A stretch of 64,000 nucleotides of DNA, from positions 6,937,831-7,001,830 of the forward strand of contig NZ_CP107996.1 in NCBI RefSeq assembly GCF_036088315.1, given 5' to 3'. This DNA comes from Streptomyces sp. NBC_00344. GTDB taxonomy: Bacteria > Actinomycetota > Actinomycetes > Streptomycetales > Streptomycetaceae. Positions 26,578 through 36,660 of the stretch are shown in pieces. A program made the translations under genes and the position numbers. A model generated the notes under the pieces. The model had not been told where the DNA came from and ran no database searches. It was given only the letters and a program-made list of their open reading frames with translations. Position 1 is the first letter of the stretch, and each line of letters begins with the position of its first letter.

Positions 26578-27783
26578 TCATGCGTTGCCGTCCGCCACAG
26601 TCGCTGCCGCAGGTGTGCTGTACGCGTAGGGCGTGAAGTGTGCCGGGGTGTGGTCGATGGGCAGATTCGGTCGCCAGGCGGTGAGGATCTGGGCGCTGCA
26701 CACGAATAGGCCGTCGGGGAGCTGGTCGAGCGGGTACCAGGCCCAGTCGCCGACCGTCTCGTCCGGCTGGGTGGACGGCTTCCCCTGCCAGACGTTGACC
26801 AGAGCGCCGACGGTGAGGCGCACGATGTCTTCGACATGATCGACGAGCGTGCCCAGGAGCGTGACGTCTTCGAGCCGGGCGTGCAGCCCGGTCTCCTCGG
26901 CGAGTTCGCGGACCACGGTCTGCTCAAGGCACTCGCCTGGTTCGACGGTGCCGCCCGGAAGTTCGAGTGTGCCGCGGTGGTGGCGGCCAAGCAGTACGCC
27001 CTGCTCGCTCAGGACGATGGCGCCTACGCCGATGGCGGCGTGCGGCACGGGCGGGCGCGTCGTGCGGGGGCGGCTGGAGAGGCGCGTGGGCCGTGCGGGC
27101 AGGCGGCGGGCACGGATCAGCTGCTGCACGACGGGCGCGCTCTGGTCGGGATGGTGCAGCAGGTCGATGGCCTCGACGCGGAAGCCGTACTCGGTGAGGA
27201 GGCCGTCCCATAGGTGTGGTGCCAGGACCCACATCTGGGTGGGGAGGGGCGGGTCGTCCCGGAGCAGAATCATCTGCTCGCGCGGTTCGACCGTTGTGGA
27301 CGGGCCGCGGTCGTGCAGGTCGGTGTGCAGGAGGGAGAGGATCAGCGGCGCTCCGGAGCGCAGGCCGGCGTGGAGGGCGGGCAGGACACGGTGCGGGTCG
27401 AGGAAGGCCAGGGTGCCGATGGCGTACGCGGCATCGAAGGGTTCGGTGCTTGCGAGGTAGTCGACCACGTCGCCCTCGACGAACTCCGCGCCGGCTACGT
27501 GCGCGTGGGTAGAGGTGGCGCGCTCGTGCTGTGTGGGCGACAGCTCGATCCCTGTCACGTGCGCACCATGGTCCTGCGCGAGGTGTACGGCGTGATGTCC
27601 GGCTCCGGAACCGATGTCCAGGACCCGCCGGCCGGCGATATCGCCGAGGATCTCGATCCCCGGGCCAACACCCTCCCAGGGTGCCCAGTTCATCTGCTGG
27701 GGGACGGGCGGGGTGTAGGCGCGTGTGAGCTGGCGCTGGCCGTAGACGGTCCAAGCTTGTGTGTTGATGTCCTCGATGGGCAC
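26578..27783 (-). CDS. Fused SAM methyltransferase and Nudix hydrolase
   Basis: A 401-aa bifunctional protein. Residues about 45-240 are a class I methyltransferase (RRVLDIGSGAGHHAVHLAQD, TGIELS, FDAAYAIGTLAFLDPHRVLP). Residues about 250-375 are a Nudix hydrolase with Nudix box GGTVEPGECLEQTVVRELAE then ETGL. This fusion is annotated as a family in Streptomyces; the substrates are unknown. Start at GTG 27783 with AGGAGG 4-5 nt upstream. The gene is intact, whereas its neighbour, the isoaspartyl methyltransferase-like gene at 25986-26310, is not. Confidence 0.88.
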   Translation of the reverse strand: MPIEDINTQAWTVYGQRQLTRAYTPPVPQQMNWAPWEGVGPGIEILGDIAGRRVLDIGSGAGHHAVHLAQDHGAHVTGIELSPTQHERATSTHAHVAGAEFVEGDVVDYLASTEPFDAAYAIGTLAFLDPHRVLPALHAGLRSGAPLILSLLHTDLHDRGPSTTVEPREQMILLRDDPPLPTQMWVLAPHLWDGLLTEYGFRVEAIDLLHHPDQSAPVVQQLIRARRLPARPTRLSSRPRTTRPPVPHAAIGVGAIVLSEQGVLLGRHHRGTLELPGGTVEPGECLEQTVVRELAEETGLHARLEDVTLLGTLVDHVEDIVRLTVGALVNVWQGKPSTQPDETVGDWAWYPLDQLPDGLFVCSAQILTAWRPNLPIDHTPAHFTPYAYSTPAAATVADGNA

Positions 27784-28092
27784 GGGACCTCCTGGGGCGG
27801 AATGGGGGCATGTGGTTCAGCCGAGGCGGGTGACGAGGTACTGGAGGAGGTGGCTGCTGCGGGCCCGCTCGGCTCCGCAGGCGCGCATCCGCCGAGCGGC
27901 CAACGGATTTGCGCTACATCAACCATCCGATGTCGCGTACCTCTGACTCCCCGCGATGGCCACATAACAGATCCAACAATGTGAGCCGAAGGCCTTATCG
28001 AGGTTCTCACCCCGACGGCCGGCCACGATGCCGGACTCTCACGAACTGCGGCAATCAGTGCGAGCATTTCGCGCTACGCACACGCTGTGGGT
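27784..28092. other. Intergenic, nothing recognised
   Basis: About 300 nt between the fusion gene and the insertion sequence, with no gene or structure seen. Confidence 0.4.
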
Positions 28093-28157
28093 CTTAGAAC
28101 CCCTAACGGAATGACCTCACTGGGTTGGCTGGTGAGCGCGCTTGGTACTGTCCGGCA

Positions 28158-28493
28158 GTGACTTTGACGGACCTTGGAGACGGATTCCGCGACGCTGAGC
28201 AGCGGCAGTGTGTTCAGGCAATGATTGCCAGTCGCCTTGCGGATGATCGCGAGCCGCAGGAGGTTCGATATCTCATGCGCTTCTGGTGGCAGCTGAGCAT
28301 GCCGTACCAGGAGGTATCGGTTGCGGAACTGGCCCTGAATGTCGGCCAGCAGAAGCTGGACGTCGTGATGGAACTGATCAGCGCCATCAGGTCGTCCCAC
28401 GAAGAGATGGACGCATGGCTAGCCGGCGCAGTGCAGACGTTCCCGGTGCTTCAGGACCATGGCTTCAGCGCCTCCTTGGACAGCAGCGATTGA
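28158..28493 (+). CDS. Hypothetical protein carried inside the IS
   Basis: About 111 aa from GTG 28158 (alternative upstream ATG-like start at 28125). It is mostly helical and acidic (RDAEQRQCVQAMIASRLADD, SVAELALNVGQQKLDVVMEL) and unlike any family I recognise. It is convergent with the transposase frame, with only 2 nt between their stops, and lies between the left terminal repeat and the transposase, so it appears to be a passenger gene. Unlike the transposase it is uninterrupted. Confidence 0.5.
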   Translation: MTLTDLGDGFRDAEQRQCVQAMIASRLADDREPQEVRYLMRFWWQLSMPYQEVSVAELALNVGQQKLDVVMELISAIRSSHEEMDAWLAGAVQTFPVLQDHGFSASLDSSD

Positions 28494-28495
28494 GG

Positions 28496-29303
28496 CTAGA
28501 GCGTCGTCAGGCGTAGCCAGCAGATCAGTGCGCATCCGAGGGTGAGGAAGGCTTCGTGGATGTCGTCGCGGATCTCCCAGCGGATCCGTAGGCGGCGGAA
28601 CCAGTGCAGGCGAGCGAAGGCACGCTCCACAACCTAGCGTTGGGTGCCGAGCCCGGAGCCGTGCTCGGTGCCGCGGCGGGCGATGACCGGCTTCACGCCG
28701 AGGTCCCGGACACGCTTGCGGTACGTGTCGTGGTCGTAGCCGCGGACCCCGAGTACAACCTCTGGTCGGCGGCGCGGTCGGGCGCGCTTGCCGCGCACGG
28801 GCGGTACGGCCTGCAGAAGCGGGATGAGTGAGTGACATCGTTGCGGTTCCCGCCAGTCAGCGTGGCCGCATGTGGGATGCCGGAAGCGTCGGTGATCACG
28901 TGGTGGTTGCTGCCGACTCTGCCCCGGTCAGCAGGGCTTCTTCCCGTCTTGGAGTCCCTTTTAAGGCCCGGATGCAGGAGCCGTCGACCGCCGCCCGGAA
29001 AAGTCCAGGGCGTTGGCGCCGCGGAGCTTAGCGAGGAGAACCTCGTGTAGCTGGGGCCACACACCGGCCTCGGTCCACTCGGCCAGGCGGCGCCAGCAAG
29101 TCATGCCCGAGCCGAAGCCGAGTTCCTGCGGCAAGTGTTCCCAGGCGATCCCGGTATGCAGTACGAACAGGATCCGCTGGACCACTAGCCGGTCCGGATG
29201 CCCCCTGCCCCGCATGACATACCCTGCGTTCCACCTTGGGCAACAGCGGGTCGACCACCGCCCACAGCTCGTCATCGACGTCCCATGGCTTCGGCCGAGC
29301 CAT
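28496..29303 (-). pseudogene. IS5-family transposase, multiply frameshifted
   Basis: Pieces in three frames reconstruct the protein: MARPKPWDVDDELWAVVDPL, GIAWEHLPQELGFGSGMTCW, DSKTGRSPADRGRVGSNHHV, TDASGIPHAATLTGGNRNDV, HWFRRLRIRWEIRDDIHEAF and a final RLTTL. At least three frameshifts or stops are needed, so the element cannot move by itself. Confidence 0.85.
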
Positions 29304-29370
29304 CCCACACCCCCGGATCAACGTTCCCGAAGTGATCCAATGACCTGGAAGATCATTTCGTTAGGAGTTC

Positions 29371-29418
29371 TTAGACCATGTCCTACAAACGGCTCCTCAA
29401 CCTCACCATGTAGGACAT
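29371..29418 (+). mobile_element. Miniature deletion remnant of a second IS5-type element
   Basis: TTAGACCATGTCCTACA is the reverse complement of the IS end at 44611-44627. About 20 nt later the last codons of the same transposase (LLNLTM, stop) and its other end (TGTAGGACATGG) follow. So both ends survive with the interior deleted, perhaps through the shared CTAC. Confidence 0.65.
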
Positions 29419-29743
29419 GGGTACGGCACCTACGAGACTCCGGCTATCCAGGCATGGCTGACCAGCCCCCCGGTTCCATCAGCCCCCAAGTCGCCCACCT
29501 GTTCCCGGAAAGGGCGAAGCTGTACGGCGCAGCCCCGCCACCGCCCAACCGGGCCCCACTGTTTGCTGTACACACCAGTTGAGGGCTTTACTGACCATGT
29601 CGCGGGCCGGAAATGCCCACTTGGGGTGCGCGGAGGGGATCGTGTGGGTTGGGAAGAGATCCGCTGGCGGTCCTGGTGTGGGGCTCCTGCCCTTCGGTGA
29701 GTCCGGGTCCTGGAGGCGCGTCTGATACTCCTACACTCACGGG
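29419..29743. other. Intergenic, nothing recognised
   Basis: No coding or structural signal was seen before the zinc-ribbon gene. Confidence 0.4.
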
Positions 29744-29968
29744 ATGAATAACTACACGTGTACCCATTGCGGCACTGTCGGTCTGATGGATGGATTCATC
29801 GAGGACGCCGGAGAGCACTCGAGCGGCTACGCGCGCTGGATCGAGGGCGCGTTGGAGCGAGGGGTTTTCGGGGGTGCCAAGCGGATGGGCCGGCCTCGGC
29901 GGCAGATAGAGGCGTTCCGCTGCCCCAAGTGCGGGCACCTTGAGCTGTTCGCCACCGGCGAGGTGTAG
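29744..29968 (+). CDS. Small zinc-ribbon protein
   Basis: A 74-aa protein with CTHC near the N-terminus and CPKC near the C-terminus, a two-knuckle zinc ribbon, separated by a segment rich in Arg/Lys and Gly. The pattern is that of small bacterial zinc-ribbon proteins of unknown function. ATG 29744 is the only sensible start. Confidence 0.7.
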   Translation: MNNYTCTHCGTVGLMDGFIEDAGEHSSGYARWIEGALERGVFGGAKRMGRPRRQIEAFRCPKCGHLELFATGEV

Positions 29969-30689
29969 TTGGCCCTCGTTGTGCGCGGCCGCCCGTTCTG
30001 GCGGCCTGTGAGGAGCCAGGCGCCGCCCGTGGCTCCGAATTCCGGGGCCGGCTCCGAGCGTGCCTGCCCCGACGGCTGACGGGTTTCGAATCGTCGGCGC
30101 GCAGCCGACCTCCGCCAGAACTAGTGAGCTGACCAGCGTGGTCGGGCCCGACCATAGGGCCGGGCCGGCCCATGCGCACGTTGTGGGCTGCGGCGCTGAC
30201 CTGCGGGCCGCCGGGCGTCCGCGTGGTGTCCGGTCCAGTTGGTTGAAGTGTGGGATGGGCCGGTGGTGTTGATGCGGCCGGCCCCGGCCCAATGTGCTGC
30301 CCCGTAAGGACGGCATGCGCGGCGGGGCACGCTCCCGTTTCCCTGAACTGATCGACGCCCTGTCGGGCCTGCCGCAGGTGTGGTGCTCGATGGGGAAGTT
30401 GTCGCCGCGTCCGCCGACTAGCGACAGCGCGGTTACGGATCAAGCGTTCCTCGAAGCTTGGGCCAGGCACCCCCCATAGGTCCTGGCAGGCGCTCATATT
30501 ACGGGCAACTCGCCCATCTTTGGACACCGATTACGGAAACCGGACATGGCGGTCAGTCAGGCGCCCGTCGTACGGAGCGCAGCCGTTCGTTTTGCAGTCC
30601 CGGAAGACGGACACTCGCGTACGGCTATCTCCGCCGAGGCGAGAGGTGGCTTGGTATTCCCACCGAATCCCGGTTTGCAGCACGAACAG
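29969..30689. other. Intergenic, nothing recognised
   Basis: About 700 nt of overlapping chance frames, no identifiable protein or repeat. Confidence 0.4.
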
Positions 30690-30827
30690 CACCCCGCACA
30701 GCGTCTGCCGGTCCGGCACCCTCGACCGACCGGCCATCAGCTTCGGCCCCTGCTCCGGTAACAACAGCTCGATCATCGCCCACAGTTCATCCGAAACGAC
30801 CCACGGACGCGACTCCCTCTTGTCCAA
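30690..30827 (-). pseudogene. IS5-family transposase N-terminal fragment
   Basis: DKRESRPWVVSDELWAMIEL, VPDRQTLCGVLFVLQTGIRW then EY is the N-terminus of another IS5-group transposase. The match is lost at about 30690. It differs from the element at 28093-29374. Confidence 0.75.
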
Positions 30828-30889
30828 GTACAGGCAAACGAGCAGCCAGTTTCGGCAGTCACACCATCAGTGACTTCTGTCAGGACCTC

Positions 30890-33024
30890 TTAGTCGGCGG
30901 TTGGGCGCCAGCGAGTGGCTGCGGTGTTTGCCATGCGCCAGCCCCAGAGGCAGAGCAGAAGAGTGCATGTTGTCGCCCCGCTGGCGAGGACGACGTAGAG
31001 GCTTGTGGGCACGGGCTGTCTGCCGCCGACGGATATGGGGGCGGTGAGACAGACAGAGATAAAGCTTCCGACAGCGCTGGCGAGCATAGAAGGGAAGAGC
31101 ACGTACCAGCCGGCGATGATCCCGTAGGTCCGGTGGCCGTCGGTGAGGACTGACAGAGGCGTGACGTCGCGTCCCAGTCGCAGAAGCTCTGCCAGCACGC
31201 TGAAACCGATGGCGAGGATCGTGATGGCTGATCCGATGAGGCCGAGGAGGCGAACCCATTGTGCTGAGGAGGCCAGGTCGTTGGATCCGAGGAGCCAGCT
31301 GTTGCCGAGGGGCTCGGCTGTCGCTCGCATGCCGAGATGTGCATGGGCCAGCGCTTTGAACTGAGGCACTGAGAGATCGTCGCCGGTAACGGAGACGGCG
31401 ATCAGAATTTGATGTGTCAGGCGCGTTCTGTGTTGTCTTCTCGATCGGCGCGACTCGTGCCGTGACGGGACCGTGGCTGCCACCGACGGCCCAGCGAAGG
31501 AGTTCAGCGATCCGATTATCGCGGTCCATGGGGTTGATCGCTGCGGCGTGTTTCGCGTACGGCAGGTTCACTGCATTGAGGGCTGAGCAGGAGCCGGTGA
31601 AGGCGGTTGCTCCGGCTTGATCACTGCTGGCGAGCAGCAATTCGATCTCAGCGGGAAGTGCGGTGGCGAAGTCATGTATGCGGGATGGCGTGGGGGAGGA
31701 GAGGGTGACCAGGGAGGACCCCACGCGTCCCTGCGTGGAGAGCGCGTTGGCTGCGTTCTCGCCGAGCAGCCCGGTCCAGAGCTGGATCTGTGCAACCAGT
31801 CCGATCATCACGACCAGCGCGGCGACGAAGCGGGCCGCGACTCGTGTCTGGGCGGCCAGTCGGCGCCCTGCAATGATCATGCCCGGTTGACCGGCCGTTC
31901 GGCCTATTGCAGCGATTCGCACTCCGCTCCAGCCTGTGAGCGCGGCGATGACGGAGGGCAGAGTTGCCAGCACAGCCGCTACCCCGACTGCGTAGACCGG
32001 CAGCCGCAGATCGTCGCTTGCCAGTTCCGAGCCGCGCACGGCCAGGAGCAGGGCAAGGGGGAACAGCCACGGAAGCCAGGCCCTTTGACGCTGGAACCTG
32101 GCGGTGGGCTGCGTGTTCCCGTGTCTGTGAGGACGCCGGGGTGCAGTAGTACGGCTGCGGCTATGACGGTGCACGGCGCGACAGACCAGCGCCTGCCAGT
32201 GGCCAGCTTGCGTTGCGTACGTCGTACTTGCTGAGGGTGCAATCGACCCAGGGGAAAGGGAGATCGACAAGGAATGCAGGGCTGATGAGCGCGGATGCTG
32301 CGGCAGGGCCAAGCGCCGCGGGAACAGCTGCTTCCCCTGCCGTGAAGAAGATGCGTGCGGTCTTCGTTGCTCCCAGCGCCTCGAAGAGAACCAGCCCTCT
32401 CACCCTGGCGGCCGAGCCCGTACGTACGCTGGCGATCACGAGCGCGCCAGCCGGTAGCAGTATCAGGCCCGCTAGGCCGACTGTAAAGATTGGAAAGGCT
32501 GGAATGAACATGCTTTCACCGAAAGGTGCTGTACTGTCGCGCGGCGCGCCGAAGGACCGGACGGGATGCATATCTGCCCGATCGAGGCGGGCCACCCGAG
32601 GTCGGATATAGGCGAAGCGCTCCTCAGGGGCTTCTAGACCAGCCTCGCCGATTGTGCCTGAGAGGTGTTCGTACCGGTGCTGGATTCCCTCGCGGTCTCC
32701 GGCCTTGAGCAAAGCCGGGGACAGTACAGCCTCGCCAGGACGCGGCCAGTGCGTGAGGCCCGGCGGTGGGGGTGCAGTGGCTGTCTCGGGCTCAATGTAG
32801 ACCACTGAATGCTGGCGCCCGGCGACGTCGTCGGTGCCCACGCCCACAGGGCGATCGCCTCCCCCCTGGTTGTTCTGTAGGAACAGTGGGGCCCGGTGCG
32901 CACCGCGCATCTCGCGTCCGCCGTACGTCGCGTGGGCGAGCACGGGGCTCGCCAGTGCGAGCGTGAAGAAACATTCTGCAAGAAAAATGCCCCAGAACCG
33001 CAGGCGTCCTCCATCTGCTGACAT
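30890..33024 (-). pseudogene. FtsX-like ABC transporter permease, decayed
   Basis: Starting at ATG 33024 (MSADGGRLRFWGIFLAECFF), the protein continues through VVYIEPETATAPPPPGLTHW, GEAVLSPALLKAGDREGI and a membrane block (FPIFTVGLAGLILLPAGALV). It then shifts frame at about 32180, 32105 and 31440 and ends with AGWYVLFPSMLASAVGSFIS. In size and helix pattern it is a long actinobacterial FtsX/MacB-type permease. At least three frameshifts make it nonfunctional. Its ATPase partner lies just upstream, also broken. Confidence 0.8.
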
Positions 33025-33133
33025 CGTTGTTGCAGCCCAGCGCGCAGAAGTTGGAGGGCGAAGCTTCGGTGCTTCACTTGTCTGTCCCCGCTTCCGCGCC
33101 TTGTTGGCAGGGCGACAGCAGGCCGTCATGCAG

Positions 33134-33485
33134 TCAGAGTTGGCGCTGTGCGCGTGATGCCACCATGTCGTCGTGCGTGACCAGGACCAGCCCGCACTGC
33201 CAGCGTTCCGGCAGGGCGTAGAGCAGATCGGCGACCGCGTGGCGGGCAGTTGTGTCCAGGGCACCGGTGGGTTCGTCGGCGAGTAGCAGCGATGGCTTGT
33301 TGATCAGCGCAGGGGCGACAGCGACCCTTTGGCGGCCACTGGAGAGAGCCTGTGTCTGATGCTTCTGGCGCAACGTCTAGTTCGCCCAGCAGCTTTTTCG
33401 CCGATGTGAAAGCTTCGTAGCGCGGCGTCTTCGCGAATATGGCGGCAATGGCCACGTTTTCCAGTGGTGAGTTCGGGCAATAGTG
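33134..33485 (-). pseudogene. ABC transporter ATPase fragment (exporter partner)
   Basis: The Q-loop region LPNSPLENVAIAAIFA leads, through a frameshift at about 33345, into QALSSGRQRVAVAPALIN (signature), LLLADEPTGALD (Walker B) and LVTHDD (H loop). This is the LolD/MacB type that pairs with FtsX-like permeases. The N-terminal third with Walker A is absent. Confidence 0.8.
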
Positions 33486-33873
33486 GCTTTCCGCTCAGAG
33501 CGTACAGGAGTTTCGATTTCAGTTGTTCGTGTACATAGCGTACAGAAGACGTGACTGTATCACTCGTTGTGCTGGGGTGATTGCTTGGAGCGATTGAAGT
33601 GCATAAGGCATGAATGGGCAACCTTGCGTGGTATTTGACGCATTCGCTGCACCGTAGCGTCGCCCGTAGAGGCATTCTTTAGGTTATTTATGTATTATGT
33701 CCAACTTAGCCGCTTTAAGTCCCGCTTTCTTGGTTTAAGTCCGCTCGAGACTCTTGATCTTGCGATGGCGCATGCATATATTCATCTCGCGGTCTTCACG
33801 GATCGTCACAGATTCTTGCTATGTGTGAAGAAGTTCGGGGGGCGTCGCCGGAAGGTGGCGTTGAGGGGGAGTT
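33486..33873. other. AT-rich leader of the RHS gene
   Basis: About 390 nt of unusually low GC for this window, with no gene. It probably contains the promoter of the RHS toxin gene and marks a boundary of transferred DNA. Confidence 0.5.
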
Positions 33874-36660
33874 GTGCTTTCGGCTGCGTCGGCGCGTGTG
33901 CGTGTGCTGGTCATGGTGTTGGTGCTGGCTGTAGTCGCGGCTGGTGGCTGGCTGGTCCAGGTTTCATCGGATGAGGCTGTGGCGGCGACGACGGCCAGTG
34001 CGGTGAGTGGGCCGCGGCCGACGGGGCATCAGAGGCCGGTGTCGCTCGCAGAGCGGCGTGCGCAGACCAAGGATCGGGCCAAGGCGACGAAGTTGCATGC
34101 GCTGGCGTCCGCACGGAGCAGGCCCGCAACGGCGAAGCAGTTGGCGTTGCTGACGAAGGATCAGCAGCGGATGAAGGCTGTCGGTCTGAGGACGAACGCC
34201 GCGACAGCTCCTCGCCGGACGGCTGCGAATACGCTGTCCGCGGCGGCGCAGACCGCTGCCGCCGGGTCCTATTCCAGTGGTGCGTTGTACCAGGTCACAG
34301 CGGATCCGTTTGGGAACGCGGCGGCGCAGCAGGGCGGGTTCCTGGAGTCGTTGGGCAATCACATCGGTGCGGCGGTACCGGGCGAACCGCTGCAACTGTC
34401 GGCTGCGATCTGGCAGACCGGTGGCGCCGACAGTGAGGTGCATCCGGTCAAGGTGCGCTGGAAGGTCGTCGACTACTGCACCGACGCGGCCGACAAAATC
34501 CTCGACTTCGGGCAGACGGTTCAGGCTCCGACGCTCAATACCGGCCGGACGTTCCCCGTGGCCAACGCCTCCGTCACGCTCCCGGCAACTGGCTGTACGA
34601 ACCCGTCCCCGTCGTACTTCGTCTATGTCTGCACGACAGTCACCGATGATGCTGCGGACACGGAGTCCTGCGGTTCCTACAACCAGTTCTACATCGTCCC
34701 TGTGCTCCCCGAGGGCGCGGCCTGCGGGTCGCTGTGCGGGGACGCGAGTGGCGCACCGGGTACGACCGTCACCCGTGCGGACCCGGTGAACACCGCGACC
34801 GGCGCCTTCAGCGAGGCCTTCACCGATGCGCAGGTCCCCGCCCCCGGCGTGCCGTTCGCCGCATCGCGCGTGTACTCCTCGGACAACACGACCACCGGCG
34901 CTCTGGGCAAGGGCTGGCAACTCCCCTGGGAGACGAGGCTCCAGATCGAAGCTGACGGGGACGCGGTCCTGACCGGCGAAGGCGGAGCACGCCACACGTA
35001 CACCAACGATTCCGGGGGAGCGTTCACCGCACCCGGTGAGGTCCGTTCGACACTCGCCGTCGACGGCAGTGGATACAGACTCACCACGGCCGACCACACC
35101 ACCTACGGCTTCGACGCCGGCGGCCGGCTGACCGGGTTGAAGGACCGTACCGGTCGTGGCCTGTCCCTGGCCTACACGGGCACGAAGCCCACGAAGATCA
35201 CGGATGCGGCGGGGCATGCTGCGGTCCTGGCCTATGTAGGGGACCGGCTGGACACGGTGACACTCGCGGACGGCCGCTTGGTCGACTACGACTACACCAA
35301 CGACCAGTTGAGCAGTGTGAAGGCGCTCGATGGCGCCACCGAGCACTACGGGTATGACACAGCCGGACTTCTGAACAAGGTCACGGACGCCCGGAGCGAG
35401 GACGTCACGAAAAATGTGTACGACACCCAGGGCCGCGTCTCTACCCAGACCGACGCGCTGCAGCACACCACGAAGTTCGCGTACACGAAGAACGGCCAGT
35501 TCGACCAGGTCGACACCACCGCCGCGGACGAAGGCGTGTGGACGGACCTCTACTACAAGAGCGTCCTCTTCACCCAGATAGACCCCCTCGGTAACAAGAC
35601 GTATTTCCGTTACGACCAGCACTTCAACCGCACCAGCGCTATCGATGCGGAGATGCGTGAGACAAAGTGGGACTTCGACACAACGGGCCGGATGCGAAGC
35701 CGGGCCACGGGGGCCTCCGACGAGGCATGGACGTACGACGCCAACGGCAACGTCGCCACGCACCAGGACGGCGAGTACAACACCACCATCTTCGGATACA
35801 ACACGAACAACCAGCTGACCTCCGTCAAGGACCCGCTGCAGAAAACGTCGACGTACCTGTACGACCCGACCAGCGGGATGCTCGAGACGGCGACCTCCGC
35901 GCGTAAGAAGACCACCGTCTATGACGTCGATGACACCACCGGCCAGCTGAAGTCGGTCACGACGCCCAAGGGCAACAAGACCACATACGCCTACGATGAC
36001 TACGGTCGTCTCAAAACGTCGGTAGACCCGCGCGGCAACGTCAGCGGTGGAGACCCGACGAAGTACACAACCGTCTACACCTACGACGATGCCGACCGCC
36101 TCAAGACCGTCACCGACGCCAAGCAGCACAAGACCGTCTTCGACTACGACCTGGCAGGAAACCTGCACCAGGTCACCGACGCCAAGCTGCGCGTCACCCT
36201 CTACGACTACGACGACAACGGGCGTCTTTCCACGGTCACCGACCCGGCAAAGAAGACCACCGTCACTGGCTATGACGAGGTCGGCCGCATAGCCTCGGTC
36301 ACCGACCGCACGCTCGGCAAGACCTCCTACACCTATGACAAGGCCGGCCGCCGGCTCACGATGGTCACCGCCCGCGGCAACGCGACCGGAGCAGACGCGA
36401 AGGCGTTCACCTGGACCTTCGGATACGACAAGGTCGGCAATCGCAAGACGGTCACGGACCCGCGCACCAAGACCACCGCATTCACCTGGGACGCCGACAA
36501 CCCGCCTCTGTCCACGACGGATCCGCTGAACCACACGCGCAGCGTCACCTACGACGACAACGGCAGCGTCGTCAAAACCACTGACGCGCTGAATCACGGC
36601 ACAACCCTCGCCTACGACGACGACAACAGACTCGCCTCGTCCAAGACGCAGTACAGCTAA
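33874..36660 (+). CDS. RHS/YD-repeat polymorphic toxin, N-terminal portion
   Basis: 928 codons from GTG 33874 (GAGGGGGAG upstream). Residues 1-36 are a signal or anchor (VRVLVMVLVLAVVAAGGWLV). A linker and beta-rich region lead to a DUF6531-like segment (DPVNTATGAFSEAFTDAQVP) at about residue 305, followed by many YD repeats of the form GYDxxGR/NxxxxTD, which build the hollow RHS shell. The frame ends at an in-frame TAA (36658-36660) after TQYS. The repeats continue in the same frame after it, and the expected codon there is TAC, so this is a nonsense mutation of a single 1,829-codon gene (33874-39363). Alone this product would lack the toxin tip. Confidence 0.9.
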   Translation: MLSAASARVRVLVMVLVLAVVAAGGWLVQVSSDEAVAATTASAVSGPRPTGHQRPVSLAERRAQTKDRAKATKLHALASARSRPATAKQLALLTKDQQRMKAVGLRTNAATAPRRTAANTLSAAAQTAAAGSYSSGALYQVTADPFGNAAAQQGGFLESLGNHIGAAVPGEPLQLSAAIWQTGGADSEVHPVKVRWKVVDYCTDAADKILDFGQTVQAPTLNTGRTFPVANASVTLPATGCTNPSPSYFVYVCTTVTDDAADTESCGSYNQFYIVPVLPEGAACGSLCGDASGAPGTTVTRADPVNTATGAFSEAFTDAQVPAPGVPFAASRVYSSDNTTTGALGKGWQLPWETRLQIEADGDAVLTGEGGARHTYTNDSGGAFTAPGEVRSTLAVDGSGYRLTTADHTTYGFDAGGRLTGLKDRTGRGLSLAYTGTKPTKITDAAGHAAVLAYVGDRLDTVTLADGRLVDYDYTNDQLSSVKALDGATEHYGYDTAGLLNKVTDARSEDVTKNVYDTQGRVSTQTDALQHTTKFAYTKNGQFDQVDTTAADEGVWTDLYYKSVLFTQIDPLGNKTYFRYDQHFNRTSAIDAEMRETKWDFDTTGRMRSRATGASDEAWTYDANGNVATHQDGEYNTTIFGYNTNNQLTSVKDPLQKTSTYLYDPTSGMLETATSARKKTTVYDVDDTTGQLKSVTTPKGNKTTYAYDDYGRLKTSVDPRGNVSGGDPTKYTTVYTYDDADRLKTVTDAKQHKTVFDYDLAGNLHQVTDAKLRVTLYDYDDNGRLSTVTDPAKKTTVTGYDEVGRIASVTDRTLGKTSYTYDKAGRRLTMVTARGNATGADAKAFTWTFGYDKVGNRKTVTDPRTKTTAFTWDADNPPLSTTDPLNHTRSVTYDDNGSVVKTTDALNHGTTLAYDDDNRLASSKTQYS

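Larger units (their letters stand above)
28093..29374. mobile_element. IS5-family insertion sequence with passenger ORF
   Basis: The ends form an imperfect terminal inverted repeat: starting at the left CTTAG, about 25 nt match the reverse complement of the right end with four mismatches (for example left CCCTAACGGAATGA, right TCATTTCGTTAGGA). CTTAG occurs directly outside both ends (28093-28097 and 29370-29374) and is the likely target duplication. Between the ends are a frame-disrupted transposase on the minus strand and a 112-codon ORF on the plus strand. It lies immediately beside a remnant of another IS. Confidence 0.75.
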
